Shown piece by piece: positions 49,918-59,544 of a stretch of 64,000 nt of DNA. Numbering within the stretch: the stretch's first letter is position 1; each line of letters starts with the position of its first letter. The notes beneath the pieces were generated by a model. It saw only the letters and a program-made list of their open reading frames with translations. It did not search any database and was not told the origin of the DNA. Origin of the DNA: CAVVSQ01 sp963848825 (GTDB lineage Bacteria; Planctomycetota; Planctomycetia; Gemmatales; Gemmataceae); NCBI GenBank assembly GCA_963848825.1, contig CAWKFA010000017.1, forward strand, positions 248,001 to 312,000, given 5' to 3'. The position numbers and the translations under genes are program-made.

Positions 49918-50649
49918 ATGAGCTGGACGGAATCGATCCGACAGTACGAAACGGACGGGTGCGTTCGCATCCGGGGCTTCTTTGATGCCCCGATGCTGGC
50001 CGCGGTGCGCCGCGAACTGAGCCGCTATATGTCCGTAATGGTGCCCGTCCTCCCGCCGGACGACCGGACATTGGAAGCTGACGGAAAAACCGTCCGCAAT
50101 CTTTGGAGGATGGAGCGCCACGACCCGTACTTTGATCAACTGGCGCGTGACCCACGACTCCTCCCGTTTGCCGCGAAGTTGGTGCGCGGAGAGCCCGTCC
50201 TGATGGCGGTTGAAACGTTCAACAAGCCGGCGCGAATCGGGTCGGGCGTTCCGCCGCATCAGGACAATGCATACTTCTGCCAGGCGCCGCCCGACGTGGC
50301 GACGATTTGGATTGCCATTGACGCTGTCACGGAAGCAAACGGCCCGGTTTTTTACCTCAAAGGGAGCCATCGCCAGGGGACGATGCCGCACCAGCCGTCC
50401 GGCGTCGCCGGGAACTCGATGGGGCTCGTACAAATGCCTCCAAATGATGACAGCGATATCCTCTGCGGAACGCTCGACCCCGGCGACGCGCTGATCCACA
50501 ACTGCCAGACCGTCCATTGGAGCGCACCGAACCGAACGGATTATCCGCGCTGTGGTCTCCTCATGGTCTTTCGCGGCGCACACACTACGCCGAACCCGAG
50601 ACTGAAAGCAGCCTATGATGCGGCCCGAGCAATTCCCGCACCGAGCTAA
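49918..50649 (+). CDS. Phytanoyl-CoA dioxygenase (PhyH) family protein
   Basis: An intact 243-residue Fe(II)/2-oxoglutarate oxygenase. Iron ligands are His and Asp in PPHQDNAYF and the distal His in QTVHWSAPNRT, with the Arg that binds 2-oxoglutarate nearby. Family members hydroxylate or oxidatively demethylate small substrates. GAGGAG lies a few bases before ATG 49918. It is followed two bases later by the SDR gene. In a sugar-acid locus an oxygenase suggests a modified substrate such as an O-methylated or lipid-like one, which is inference. Confidence 0.87.
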   Translation: MSWTESIRQYETDGCVRIRGFFDAPMLAAVRRELSRYMSVMVPVLPPDDRTLEADGKTVRNLWRMERHDPYFDQLARDPRLLPFAAKLVRGEPVLMAVETFNKPARIGSGVPPHQDNAYFCQAPPDVATIWIAIDAVTEANGPVFYLKGSHRQGTMPHQPSGVAGNSMGLVQMPPNDDSDILCGTLDPGDALIHNCQTVHWSAPNRTDYPRCGLLMVFRGAHTTPNPRLKAAYDAARAIPAPS

Positions 50650-50651
50650 AC

Positions 50652-51453
50652 ATGAGCACACCGCCATCCCGCAACGTCAAGGACTTACTTAGCCTTCGCG
50701 GAAAGGTTGCGCTAATCACCGGGGCGTCAGGTCACCTGGGTTCCGCGCTGGCCGAGGCCCTGGCCGAAGCGGGCGCTTCGGTCGTCGTGTGCAGCCGGAC
50801 GCTCGCCAAGGCAGAGACTGCAGTCGCACGCCTCCCATGCCTGGACGGCGCGATGCACTTTCCCGTCGAGCTGGATCATCTTGAGGAGGATTCGATACAG
50901 CGCGGGTTCCAGCAAGCCGAGGAGCGGGCCGGGCAAATCAACGTGCTGGTCAACAACGGCCACGAGCCGCTCACCGCCGACTGGAGATTGGTTACATCTG
51001 AGCAGTTCAACCGCCAACTCGCCAACGCCACGGGTTACTTCCTTCTCGCTCGCCAGTTTCGAAACCACGCTGTCTCCCGGGGCGGCGGCAGCGTCGTGAT
51101 GATTGGGTCGATGTACGGCCTCGTCGGGTCATATCCCGACGTGTATGAAGGGCTCACCGTAGCAAGTCCGGTTGCCTACCATGCCCTCAAAGGGGGGATT
51201 CTGCAAATGACCCGTCATCTGGCCGTTTACTGGGCCTCGGATGGTGTCAGGGTGAACTGCCTCAGCCCCGGCCCGTTCCCCGGGGAATCGGCTTCAACAG
51301 AACTTGTCGAGCGGTTGAGCCAGGCGCTCGCCGATGCGGCGCATGGGGCGGCCTGAGGAACTCAAAGGCGCCCTGGTTTTCCTGGCCAGCGACGCGTCGA
51401 GCTACATGACCGGCCAAAATCTACTCATTGACGGAGGATGGACGGCGTGGTGA
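50652..51453 (+). CDS. Short-chain dehydrogenase/reductase (one frameshift)
   Basis: About 267 residues of the classical SDR family. The cofactor site is TGASGHLGSALA, then LVNNGHEP, catalytic Ser in MIGSMYG and Tyr-xxx-Lys in AYHALKGG. The family C-terminus MGRPEELKGALVFLASDASSYMTGQN plus LIDGGW is in another frame, with the break near 51335. The corrected gene ends at 51453 and overlaps the next start by 16 bases. It would interconvert an alcohol and a ketone with NAD(P)H. Confidence 0.87.
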
Positions 51454-52555
51454 TCGCCAGCGAACGAGTGCAGGATCTTGGGCCGACGCCGTCATTGGTT
51501 GTCGATTTGCCGACCGTGGAGCGGAACATCGCCCGGTTGGCGGCCTACGCGAGCGGCCACCGCCTTGGCATCCGCCCGCACACCAAAACCCATAAGTCGG
51601 TGGCCATGGCCACGCGTCAGATCGCGCCGGCGCGATCGGCCTGACAACGGCCAAGGTGGGCGAGGCAGAGGCCCTGTCGGCGGCGGCCCCGGACCTGCTG
51701 ATCGCGTACCCCGTCGTGGACGACTACCGCTGCCGCCGAGTCGCGGCCTTGGCGCGCGGCGCGACGGTGCGTGTCGCCGCGGATTCGACGGCAGGGATCG
51801 ACGCCTTGGCCGCCGCTGCGCGGTCCGTGGGTACGACCGTGGGTGTGTTGATCGACCTGGACGTCGGGTTTCATCGGACTGGGGCTCAGTCGCCCCCTGC
51901 CTCCCTGGTCCTGGCACAACACGTAGCGCGAAACAAGCCTCTGCGGCTCGACGGGATTTTCTTCTATCCCGGACATGTCTGGTCCGCTGCCGATCGCCAG
52001 GCGCACGAACTAACGCTTATCGACGCCCTTCTGGCCGAAACGCGCGACCTCTGGAGTCGCTCGGGCCTCGAAGCACGCATCATCTCCGGCGGCTCGACAC
52101 CCTCGGCTTATCAATCGCATCAGGTCGCGAACCAAACGGAGATCCGGCCGGGAACGTACATCTACAACGACATGAACACCGTCCGCGCCGGGTTCTGTTC
52201 CCTGGACGACTGCGCTGCCGGGCTTGTCTGCACTGTGGTCAGCACGTCCGTTGCGGGCAAAGCCGTCCTCGACGCTGGCACCAAAGCGCTCACGAGCGAC
52301 CGAAACATCATGGCACCGGATTCCGGGCACGGGCACGTCGTCGAATTCCCGGACGCAACACTCACGCGGCTCAGTGAAGAGCACGGCGAACTCGACACAA
52401 CGCGCTGCACGCATCCGCCGCGCGTCGGCGAACGTGTGACCGTGATTCCCAATCACATCTGCCCGTGCGTTAACCTTCAGGACATGTACTGGCTGCGGCA
52501 CGCCGACGACTCACTGGAGCCGATCCGCGTTGACGCGCGCGGGAGGCTGTCATGA
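51438..52555 (+). CDS. D-threonine aldolase/D-serine dehydratase-like PLP enzyme (one frameshift)
   Basis: About 372 residues of the alanine racemase-fold type III PLP family. The PLP lysine is in RPHTKTHKS, and the C-terminal D-serine dehydratase-like domain has the metal-site phrases DSGHGHV, LSEEHGEL and IPNHICPCVNL. Members split D-3-hydroxy amino acids or deaminate D-serine. GGAGG at 51432-51436 fixes ATG 51438. The frame breaks near 51620-51645. The ATG of the next gene overlaps its stop (ATGA). Confidence 0.86.
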
Positions 52556-53470
52556 ACGCTCAAAAACGCCTGGCCGGTGTCGTACCGGTGTTCCAAACGC
52601 CATATCGCGACGACGAATCGATCGACGCGGCCACGCTCGAGCGCGAGATCGATTGGCTCTTCGAGCGCGGGGCCGAACGGCATCGCCCTGGCGATGGTTT
52701 CGGAGGTTTTGCGTCTGGACACCGATGAGCGGCTCAACCTTGCCGAACTGGCCTGCCGCTTCGCACGGGGCCGCGGCGTGGTCATTAGCGTCGGGGCCGA
52801 GAGCGCGAAGTCGGCCGAGCGCTTCGCCCGCCATGCGGAAGCGAGCGGCGCGACGGCGACGATGGCGATTCCGCCGGTCTCGATCGGTATCGGCGATGAC
52901 GAACTGCTCCGCTACTACGAGCGGATCATCCGCACGACGACGATCCCGCTCATCGTCCAGGACGCTAGCGGCTACGTCGGCCGGCCCATGCCGATCGCCA
53001 TCCAGGCTCGGTTGTTGAATGAATTCGGCGCCGACCGCGTACTCTTCAAGCCCGAGGCCACTCCGATCGGCCCGACGGCTGAGCGCCCTCCGCGACGGCA
53101 CCGCTGGAAGGGCCAAGGTTTTCGAGGGGACCGGCGGGATCGCGCTCCTCGATAGCCATCGTCGTGGGATCGTCGGAACAATGCCGGGCGCCGACTTGAT
53201 CGACGGCATCGTCGCGCTGCTGGCGGGCGCTCGCAGGCGGCGGACGAGCGACGTGCCTACCAGCTCTCCCTGCCGATATCCTCTCTCGTCGCCGTGCAAA
53301 ACAGCCTCGACGCGTTTCTGGCGATCGAAAAGTATCTGCTGGTGAAGCAGGGCGTCTTTCAGAACACAATCGTGCGTGGGCCCGTGGGCTACGTGCTCGA
53401 CGAGGAAACGCGCCGGGAAGTGGATCGTTTATTTGCTCTCGTTATGCAGGCAGTCGAGGAGGTGACATGA
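52552..53470 (+). CDS. DHDPS/NAL-family aldolase-like protein (about three frameshifts)
   Basis: About 306 residues of the dihydrodipicolinate synthase / N-acetylneuraminate lyase superfamily. The N-terminus GVVPVFQTPYRDDESID and the barrel phrase FERGANGIALAMVSEVLRL fit. The Schiff-base Lys is in VLFKPEATP. The usual GTTGE motif reads MVSEV here, and the segment that carries the conserved Tyr reads LIVQDASGY, so the substrate is not a standard one. Frames change near 52672, 53080 and 53235, each with family sequence on both sides. It overlaps both neighbours by 4 bases. Confidence 0.8.
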
Positions 53471-54331
53471 TTATCGACATCCATAGCCATGTTTGGGAAT
53501 ACCCGCGGCATTTTGGCGACGGCTTTCGCCGGCAGGCCATTCGTGCTCGCGCCGGCGTCGAAGTCGATCTGACGGTGCGCGTATGAAGACTACCGCGCGT
53601 CATGTCCGCCTGACACGCGAACGGTCGTCTTCGGTGGCAAGGCCCGCCTCAGCGACCAATGGGTCGATGACCGATTCGTCGCGGACTACGTCGCGAAGCA
53701 CCCCGACACTCTGCTCGGCTTTCTCTGCGTCGACCCCACCCAGGAGGGCTGGGAACGCGAGATGCGCGAGGGCCACGATTCCCTCGGCCTGCGCGGCATC
53801 AAGCTCCTGCCTATGTACGCGGGGTTCCGCCCAGACGAGCCTCGGCTCGATCCGCTCTGGCGCTACGCCACCCGGTACCGTCTCCCGGTCCTCTTGCACA
53901 CAGGCACTACCTTCGTGGCCCAGGCCCCGCTTGAATGCACACTTCCGCGACACCTCGATGCCGTGGCCATCAGGTTCCCCGAGGTCAAAATTATCATGGC
54001 GCACCTCGGACACCCTTATGAAGGAGAGTGCGTCGCCACCTTCCGCAAACACCCAAACGTTTTCGCCGACATCTCGGCCTTGTACTACCGGCCGTTCCAG
54101 CTCTACCAATCTCTGATGCTGGTGCAGGAATACGGCGTGTGGGACAAAGTACTCTTCGGCACCGATTACCCATTCACGACGGTGAACGACACCATCGCAG
54201 GAATTCGCCGCTTGAACGACATGCTTGACGGCACGAAGCTCCCGCGCCTCAAGACGGAGGCGATCGAAGCCATGATCCACCGCGACAGTCTGCGAATCTT
54301 GGGCATCGAGCCCGGCGCCAACAAGGAGTAG
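53467..54331 (+). CDS. Amidohydrolase-family metal hydrolase (one frameshift)
   Basis: About 288 residues of the TIM-barrel amidohydrolase superfamily (COG2159-like). Metal ligands are HxH in IDIHSHVW, His in VLLHTGTT, His in MAHLGHP and Asp in LFGTDYPF. Members act as lactonases or decarboxylases, and a lactonase step would fit the dehydratase and aldolase genes of the locus. The frame breaks near 53585. ATG 53467 overlaps the previous stop (ATGA). AAGGAG at 54323 serves the next gene. Confidence 0.83.
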
Positions 54332-54334
54332 ACG

Positions 54335-55292
54335 GTGAGCATACAAACGGTGGGCGTTGCCGGCCTTGGATTGCTTGGTCGGGGCATCGCGGCCTGTCTG
54401 CTCTCTCACGGGCTTCGAGTGATCGCCTTGACGCGCGAAACGGAGACGCGCGCAGGCCCGGCGCTACATCGCCGAGGCGATCGACGACTTGGTCCTTCGC
54501 GGCGGGTTCCCCGACGAGCTCCGCATTCACTGGGCCGACAGTTATGTCGAGGGCGAGGCCGTCGCGGAACTGGCCTCGTGCGACCTGGTGATCGAAAGCA
54601 TCGTCGAAGACCTGGATGCGAAACAGCGGTTGTTCGATCAGATCGAAGCTGTCGTGGCGCCGACCCTACCGATCGCCAGCAACACGTCGGCCCTACCCAT
54701 ATCCGTGCTCCAGGAGGGTCGCAAGTATCCGCATCGGTTCATTGGCACGCACTGGGCTGAGCCGTGCTACCTGACCCGCTTCCTTGAAGTGATCCTCGGC
54801 GTGCACACGGACGAAGCGACCGCCGCTACTGTAATGACGTTTGCCCGGCGGATCGGCAAGGACCCGTCGCTGGTACGCAAAGACGTCGAAGGGTTCATCG
54901 TCAACAGAATGGGGTACGCGATGTTCCGTGAGGCGTTCTGGCTGCTGGAGAATGGCGTGGCCGACGTCGAGACCATCGACCGCTCCTTCCGCAATGCGCT
55001 CTCGGTCTGGGCGAACATTGCCGGCCCGTTCCGCTGGATGGACCTGACCGGGCTGCCCGCCTACGCCGCAGTGATGGAACGGCTCTGGCCGAAGCTGAGC
55101 TGCGCTACCGAGGTGCCCGCGACGCTACGGACGTTGGTCGATGGCGGCGCGAAGGGGATCAGCAGCGGTCGCGGTTTTTACAACTATACGCCGGAAGAAG
55201 CGGCCGGCTGGGAGCAACGGCTAATCGACAACGTTTGGGCCACGCGCGCCGCACCGGAGGGGCCAGGCGTGAGGCCGGGGGAGGCGCCATGA
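54335..55292 (+). CDS. 3-hydroxyacyl-CoA dehydrogenase family protein (one frameshift)
   Basis: About 319 residues. The N-terminal NAD domain starts VGVAGLGLLGRGIAACL, then LVIESIVEDLDAKQRLF and SNTSALPIS. The C-terminal helical domain has the conserved HWAEPCYL and GFIVNRMGYAMFREAF. Size and layout also fit L-gulonate 3-dehydrogenase (lambda-crystallin type), which would suit a sugar-acid pathway. GTG 54335 follows AAGGAG by six bases. The frame breaks near 54455. Its stop overlaps the HEAT-repeat gene start. Confidence 0.83.
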
Positions 55293-56201
55293 ATCTAAGG
55301 ACTATTATCGTGACAGGCTGGATCCGTTGCCTCGATCGCTCTCGCCCCAGCGACCGATCCTGGCGCGCCACTCACGGAAGACGTGCGGGTTCAGTGCTAC
55401 GCAGTCCTGAATCGCGCCTTGGAAGACGAATCGAAGTACGTTCGCGTGCATGCGGCGGAGGCGCTCGTTTCGCTCCGTCGGCCGGAGCCGGCGCTGGTTG
55501 CCTTCCGGCCTGAGCGAGATTCGACTGAGTCGGAATACCGCGTTGTGGTCTGGCGGGTACTCGCGGCTGCCGAACCCAAGCCGGCGACGCGGCGGGAGTA
55601 CGTCCGGCGCATCTGCGCCGCGCTCCTGGACCCCAAAGGCCCGGACCGAACGCACGCCATGGAGGCGATGGCAAAGCTGGGGGAGGCGGCCGACGGCGAA
55701 GCGGAGCGGAATTACGTCCGCGCGGTGGCTGACGGGGCGGGCCCGGCCTCACCGTTCGCACTCTGGCGGCTCACCCAAGCGGGAGATATGGATTCCGTCA
55801 GTCGTCTCGCGAGACTCCTGGACTCCCAGGACGCGGTGACCCGCCTGCGCACAATCTACGTACTGGCGCAGCTGGCGCCGCAATTCCCAGCCGCCCGAAC
55901 GGCCCTGGCAGCCGCGCTCTCTCGGGAGCCGCAAGACTCGAAGGTGCGGCCCACGCTCCGCGCGGCCATGAGCGACGAACGGCTCGCACTGCTCGGCGAT
56001 GCGGAGGCCCCGCCGGGAGATCGGTATTTCGCTGCGATGTTTCTCGCCGGTTCCGGCACGCCGCACCACTTTCCCGTACTCGCCACCCTGTTGCGCAAAG
56101 CGAACGGCGACATTCGCGTCGCCGCCGCTTACGCGTTATTGACGATCGACGCCTGCTCGACGGCCGGCACCCCGGCCTCGCACTCCAAAGGGAAGAAGTG
56201 A
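55289..56201 (+). CDS. Exported HEAT-repeat protein (one frameshift)
   Basis: About 304 residues. Removing one G near 55317 gives a signal peptide (MNLRTIIVTAGSVASIALAP) that runs into the helical repeat protein; without this the first 30 codons make no sense. HEAT-like repeats include DESKYVRVHAAEALVSLRRP, LLDSQDAVTRLRTIYVLAQL and GDIRVAAAYALLTIDA. No catalytic motif is seen, so it is probably a binding or scaffold protein outside the cytoplasm. It is the last gene of the plus-strand arm (ATGA overlap with the previous gene). Confidence 0.75.
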
Positions 56202-56205
56202 TCAA

Positions 56206-56234
56206 GGGAAAAAGGTGTCAGGACCCTTTTCCCC
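56206..56234. repeat. Short imperfect palindrome (REP-like)
   Basis: The arms GGGAAAAAGG and CCTTTTCCCC flank TGTCAGGACC-like centre sequence. It starts 4 bases after the HEAT-repeat stop and ends in a T-run followed by C, so it could act as a terminator. It resembles in composition the arms of the elements at 15757 and 28803 and the ends of the transposase element at 58607. Confidence 0.6.
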
Positions 56235-56297
56235 GTTCCTTTCCCTCCTTCTTTGGCCTCCCACGCGAACGCAGCGTGCTGCTCAGACCGAGTTGCA

Positions 56298-56441
56298 CAC
56301 ATTTACCTCTGCACCAACGGCATGTTCATCAAGAAAAAGTTGCACGAATTTCGGCCCACATCCCGTTTCTTTTTCAATGTCCACCTGGACGGCATGCGCG
56401 AGACCCACGATCGCTGCATTGAGCGCGAGGGTGTTTTCGAC
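56298..56441 (+). pseudogene. hpnH: hpnH fragment (duplicate of 39030-39173)
   Basis: These 144 bases match codons of hpnH that encode YLCTNGMFIKKK through REGVF, with three substitutions. The fragment has neither start nor stop and joins directly to sequence from beyond the hpnH stop. It cannot make a functional enzyme. Confidence 0.93.
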
Positions 56442-56920
56442 ACTGCGCTGCATAGCATTTCGCATAACAAATTCACGAACGTCCTGCAGCAACGCCCACC
56501 AAGTTTGGAGGTATCGGATGCAGCGCACGCTGCCATTGCCAAACGGTACTCCGGGTGGCAATGCGGACCTTCCCGCAATCACTTTACCGCCAACCCGTCG
56601 TGGCTTTGCTGCTCCGTTTCGGTTGATCTTTGGCAAGGAAGCAGGTTCACGTACCACGGAACGCTCTTCCAGGGGCCCGCCTTCGTCGGCAAGGAAAGAC
56701 TCGCCGCGAATTGACGGTCCTGTAGGGTGGTGTCAAGCGTACTCGCGCTGACCCACCGCTAATAAAATCCGGCAAAATCAGCCGTGTCTTGCAAACGCTC
56801 TTGGCATCCGCCTCTCGCGTGACGGCAGCATCCACGTCGTCTTGCGCACCGCCAAACGTTGTGAGCCCGTCTACCAAAAGATTGCCGCTACCCTCAAGCC
56901 ATCCCCTTGGACCCCTTTTC
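56442..56920. repeat. Copy of the hpnH downstream segment (39921-40394)
   Basis: A 479-base copy in direct orientation, with scattered base changes and a few small indels. It includes one MITE arm (56722-56758). Similarity ends after GGACCCCTTTT at 56920. Confidence 0.88.
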
Positions 56921-57050
56921 CTCCACGCCTCTCGCAATTGGGTTTCGTACCGCGACAACTGAACGATCAAGCTCCGCTGTGGCATTTTTTGAGCCGATGG
57001 CGTAGCATCTAACCCAACATATGAAATGAATTTTTTGAGGAGTAAGCGTC

Positions 57051-58595
57051 ATGGCCAAGTCGTGGTCTCTGCGCGTCGGCAATGTTAGTCTCATGGCCGG
57101 GAACGGCGGCGCTCCAGGGGGACCTCGGCCCGAAACTCCCTTTCGCATTTTGGTGCTCGGAAACTTTAGCGGTCAGGGGCGTCCGGCCGGGCGAATTCCG
57201 TTGGCGCAACGCAAAGCTCAGCGCGTGGATCGGGATAATTTCGACGAAGTGCTGGCCAAAATGGCGCCGACAGTGCAGGTGCCCCTCGGGCCCAATCCCC
57301 AGCAAAACATTGCCATCTCTTTTCGCGAGTTGGAAGATTTCGAGCCCGACCGCCTGTTTGGGCGCTTGAGCGTGTTCGAGTCCCTGGGCAATTTGCGGCA
57401 GCGCTTACAGGACCCGGACCGATTCGCCGACGCCGCCGCGGAGATTAATAGCTGGTTGCCGGTGGCGGAAGACTTGGCCCCCTTGGCACCGAAGCCGGCC
57501 CCAGTCTCGTCCGAAAACCTACTCGATCAAATCCTCGGCACAAGCGAAGGTCATGACCGGACTGGAAACGCTGCCGACTATACGAGCGACCTATCCGGAA
57601 GTTCGGACTGGGACCGTTTTCTGAAGGAGATCGTCGCGCCGTTCGGGATTGCGCGGACCGATCCGCGCTTGCCGGACCTCGAAGCCGTGGTGGACGAGGC
57701 CATCAGTGCCCGGATGCGCTCCATCCTGCACCATCCCAATTTCCAAGCCCTTGAAGCAGCCTGGCGCGGCTTGTTCTTCCTGGTTAGGCGGCTGGAAACC
57801 GATGCGAATTTGCAACTGTCGCTGCTGGACGTCACCCAGGCGGAATTAGCCGAGGATTTCTTGAACGTTGACGACCTCGGCACCACCGCAACTTACCGAC
57901 ATCTGGCGGAAGGAACAGCGCGCACCTCTGGGGACCAGCCGTGGGCCGTCGTTGTGGCACTGACCACTTTCGGGCCCAACCAACAAGACCTTGAGATGCT
58001 GGCCAATTTTGCTCGAATCGCTGGCACTGTTCGCACCCCTTTCTTGGCGGCGGCTCACAGCCTGCTTCTGGGTTGCCCGGCGCTGGCCAGCGGCATGCAA
58101 CCCAACGAATGGAAGGCGGATGCCGCGGCTCAGGAAGCCTGGGACGAGCTGCGCGGTCGGCCGGAGGCTACTTTCGTGGGCCTGTTTTTACCGCGTTTAC
58201 TTTTGCGACTTCCCTATGGAAATGATTCTCGCGAGGTAGAACAGTTCTCTTTCGAAGAGATGCCCCCTGGCTCCCCGCATGAAAATTACCTCTGGGGCAA
58301 TCCCGCTTTGGCCGGCGCCCTCCTCCTGGGGCAGTCGTTCACACTAGCAGATTGGAACCTGCGTCCGGGCCAACTCCTGGAAATTGCTGGCCTGCCCGTG
58401 GCTTTTTATCGGCACGGCAACGAAAGCCTACAGAAACCAGCCGCCGAGATCGTGCTCACCGAACAGGCGGCCGAGGGCATCCTCGACGCCGGACTGATGC
58501 CCCTCCTGTCCATCGAAAATCGAGATACCGCCCGCCTGGCTCGCTTCCAATCCATCGCCTTCCCCAATGCGCCCTTGGCCGGCCCCTGGCAATAA
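57051..58595 (+). CDS. Fused TssB-TssC-like contractile sheath protein (orphan)
   Basis: An intact 514-residue protein. The first 110 residues resemble TssB (FRILVLGNFSGQG, VDRDNFDEVLAKMAP, FRELEDFEPDRLF). Residues about 175-510 resemble the TssC/EvpB sheath large subunit (HHPNFQALEAAWRGLFFLVRR, FLPRLLLRLPYG, HENYLWGNPALAGALLLGQSF). In type VI secretion systems TssB and TssC build the contractile tube. A single fused protein is known in planctomycete-type contractile systems. No other secretion gene (Hcp, VgrG, baseplate, ClpV) is in the window. GAGGAG precedes ATG 57051. Confidence 0.83.
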   Translation: MAKSWSLRVGNVSLMAGNGGAPGGPRPETPFRILVLGNFSGQGRPAGRIPLAQRKAQRVDRDNFDEVLAKMAPTVQVPLGPNPQQNIAISFRELEDFEPDRLFGRLSVFESLGNLRQRLQDPDRFADAAAEINSWLPVAEDLAPLAPKPAPVSSENLLDQILGTSEGHDRTGNAADYTSDLSGSSDWDRFLKEIVAPFGIARTDPRLPDLEAVVDEAISARMRSILHHPNFQALEAAWRGLFFLVRRLETDANLQLSLLDVTQAELAEDFLNVDDLGTTATYRHLAEGTARTSGDQPWAVVVALTTFGPNQQDLEMLANFARIAGTVRTPFLAAAHSLLLGCPALASGMQPNEWKADAAAQEAWDELRGRPEATFVGLFLPRLLLRLPYGNDSREVEQFSFEEMPPGSPHENYLWGNPALAGALLLGQSFTLADWNLRPGQLLEIAGLPVAFYRHGNESLQKPAAEIVLTEQAAEGILDAGLMPLLSIENRDTARLARFQSIAFPNAPLAGPWQ

Positions 58596-58606
58596 CGGCG
58601 GGGGAG

Positions 58607-59352
58607 AAAAAGGGGACATGCATGTTTATTATAATAATGTCGGCTCATCCTTCCGCGGCCTACCGCGTGGACGCGTCGTGAACTCCAGCCCTAATCGCTT
58701 GGCGGTCTTCTTCGTCCAGGCTTCGTCGCCGTACGGCGAGCCTCGAAGTACACTGCGCCTGATGGCCTGCACTTCAGCGTCGGTCGCCGGCTGCTTAACC
58801 CATTTGAGCCAATTTCGCGGGCGAGCTACCGGGCCGGCTACGAGATAGGCTGGACGCACCTGGCCCTGCTGCCAACAATCGGCGCTGGACCAGGGCCATT
58901 GTTCTGCGCTCTCAACAAGGTTGGCTCGTAGGGGATTGCGTTCGATGTAGCGCAAAACGCCCAAGAGGTGCTCGTCTTCTTGAGCGGGAAAGGCTCTAAA
59001 CCGGCCTTGCCACAGGTGGCCGCTGCTATTGTAATGTTTGTGATAGCGACGCACATGCGTGTTCTGCAGCCAGTGCATCCAGACGCTGAGATCACCGTCA
59101 TTTTCAGGCAGGACGGCCAGGTGAAAAGTTTGGCATCAGGGACTGGCATGGGGATTTCCACGAAGGCATGGTAAATCGCCTTCAGGAAAGCATGATAATC
59201 GCCCTCCTCGTGAAAAACCTGGCGCCGACCGTTGCCGCGGTTGAGCACATGGTGGCAAACGCCGCCAACAGAGGCTCGTGCCGTTCGGGGCATTTACTGA
59301 ATGTAACCAATAATCCGCGAATGTCAATAATAAACATGGATGTCCCCTTTTT
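58607..59352. mobile_element. RAYT-type element with matched terminal inverted repeats
   Basis: A 746-base unit. The left end begins AAAAAGGGGACATGCATG at 58607, and the right end, read inward from 59352, begins AAAAAGGGGACATCCATG. The two ends match over about 25 bases with one mismatch. A transposase gene on the minus strand fills the interior. The element sits 12 bases after the sheath gene stop. No target-site duplication was identified. Confidence 0.85.
58629..59293 (-). pseudogene. REP-associated tyrosine transposase, disrupted
   Basis: A Y1-type single-strand transposase (RAYT). The N-terminus MPRTARASVGGVCHHVLNRG and the C-terminal part WLQNTHVRRYHKHYNSSGHLW, GVLRYIERNPLRANLV and WPWSSADCW fit the family; the Tyr nucleophile region is in NTHVRRYHKHY. 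Around 59127 the HUH motif is damaged: after MPN the codon for the first His lacks two bases. About 11 further bases of the strand before it (expected VLAYCL) also seem to be missing. The net shift agrees with the two frames seen. The gene looks inactive in cis. Confidence 0.82.
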
Positions 59353-59544
59353 ATTCCCGAGTATTTGTGCGTAGTATCGATCGCTATTGTTACGTACAAT
59401 CTCTTCTCGTTTTCGCAGCCATAACTCTTTGCCGTGCCAAGCAATAAAGCAATCAAATGGCGTTTTTTGCTATGAATGACCCTCGCACGCCCCTACAATA
59501 AGTCGATTAACGCCTGATTTTGCTTTTTTCTCGGTTTTCTTTCC

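Larger units (their letters stand above)
56202..57050. other. Rearranged duplicate region between HEAT-repeat and sheath genes
   Basis: An 849-base gap with no intact gene. It contains a palindrome (56206-56234), a fragment of hpnH (56298-56441), a copy of the region downstream of hpnH (56442-56920), and then about 130 bases with the promoter and ribosome site of the sheath gene (GAGGAG near 57038). Confidence 0.7.
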
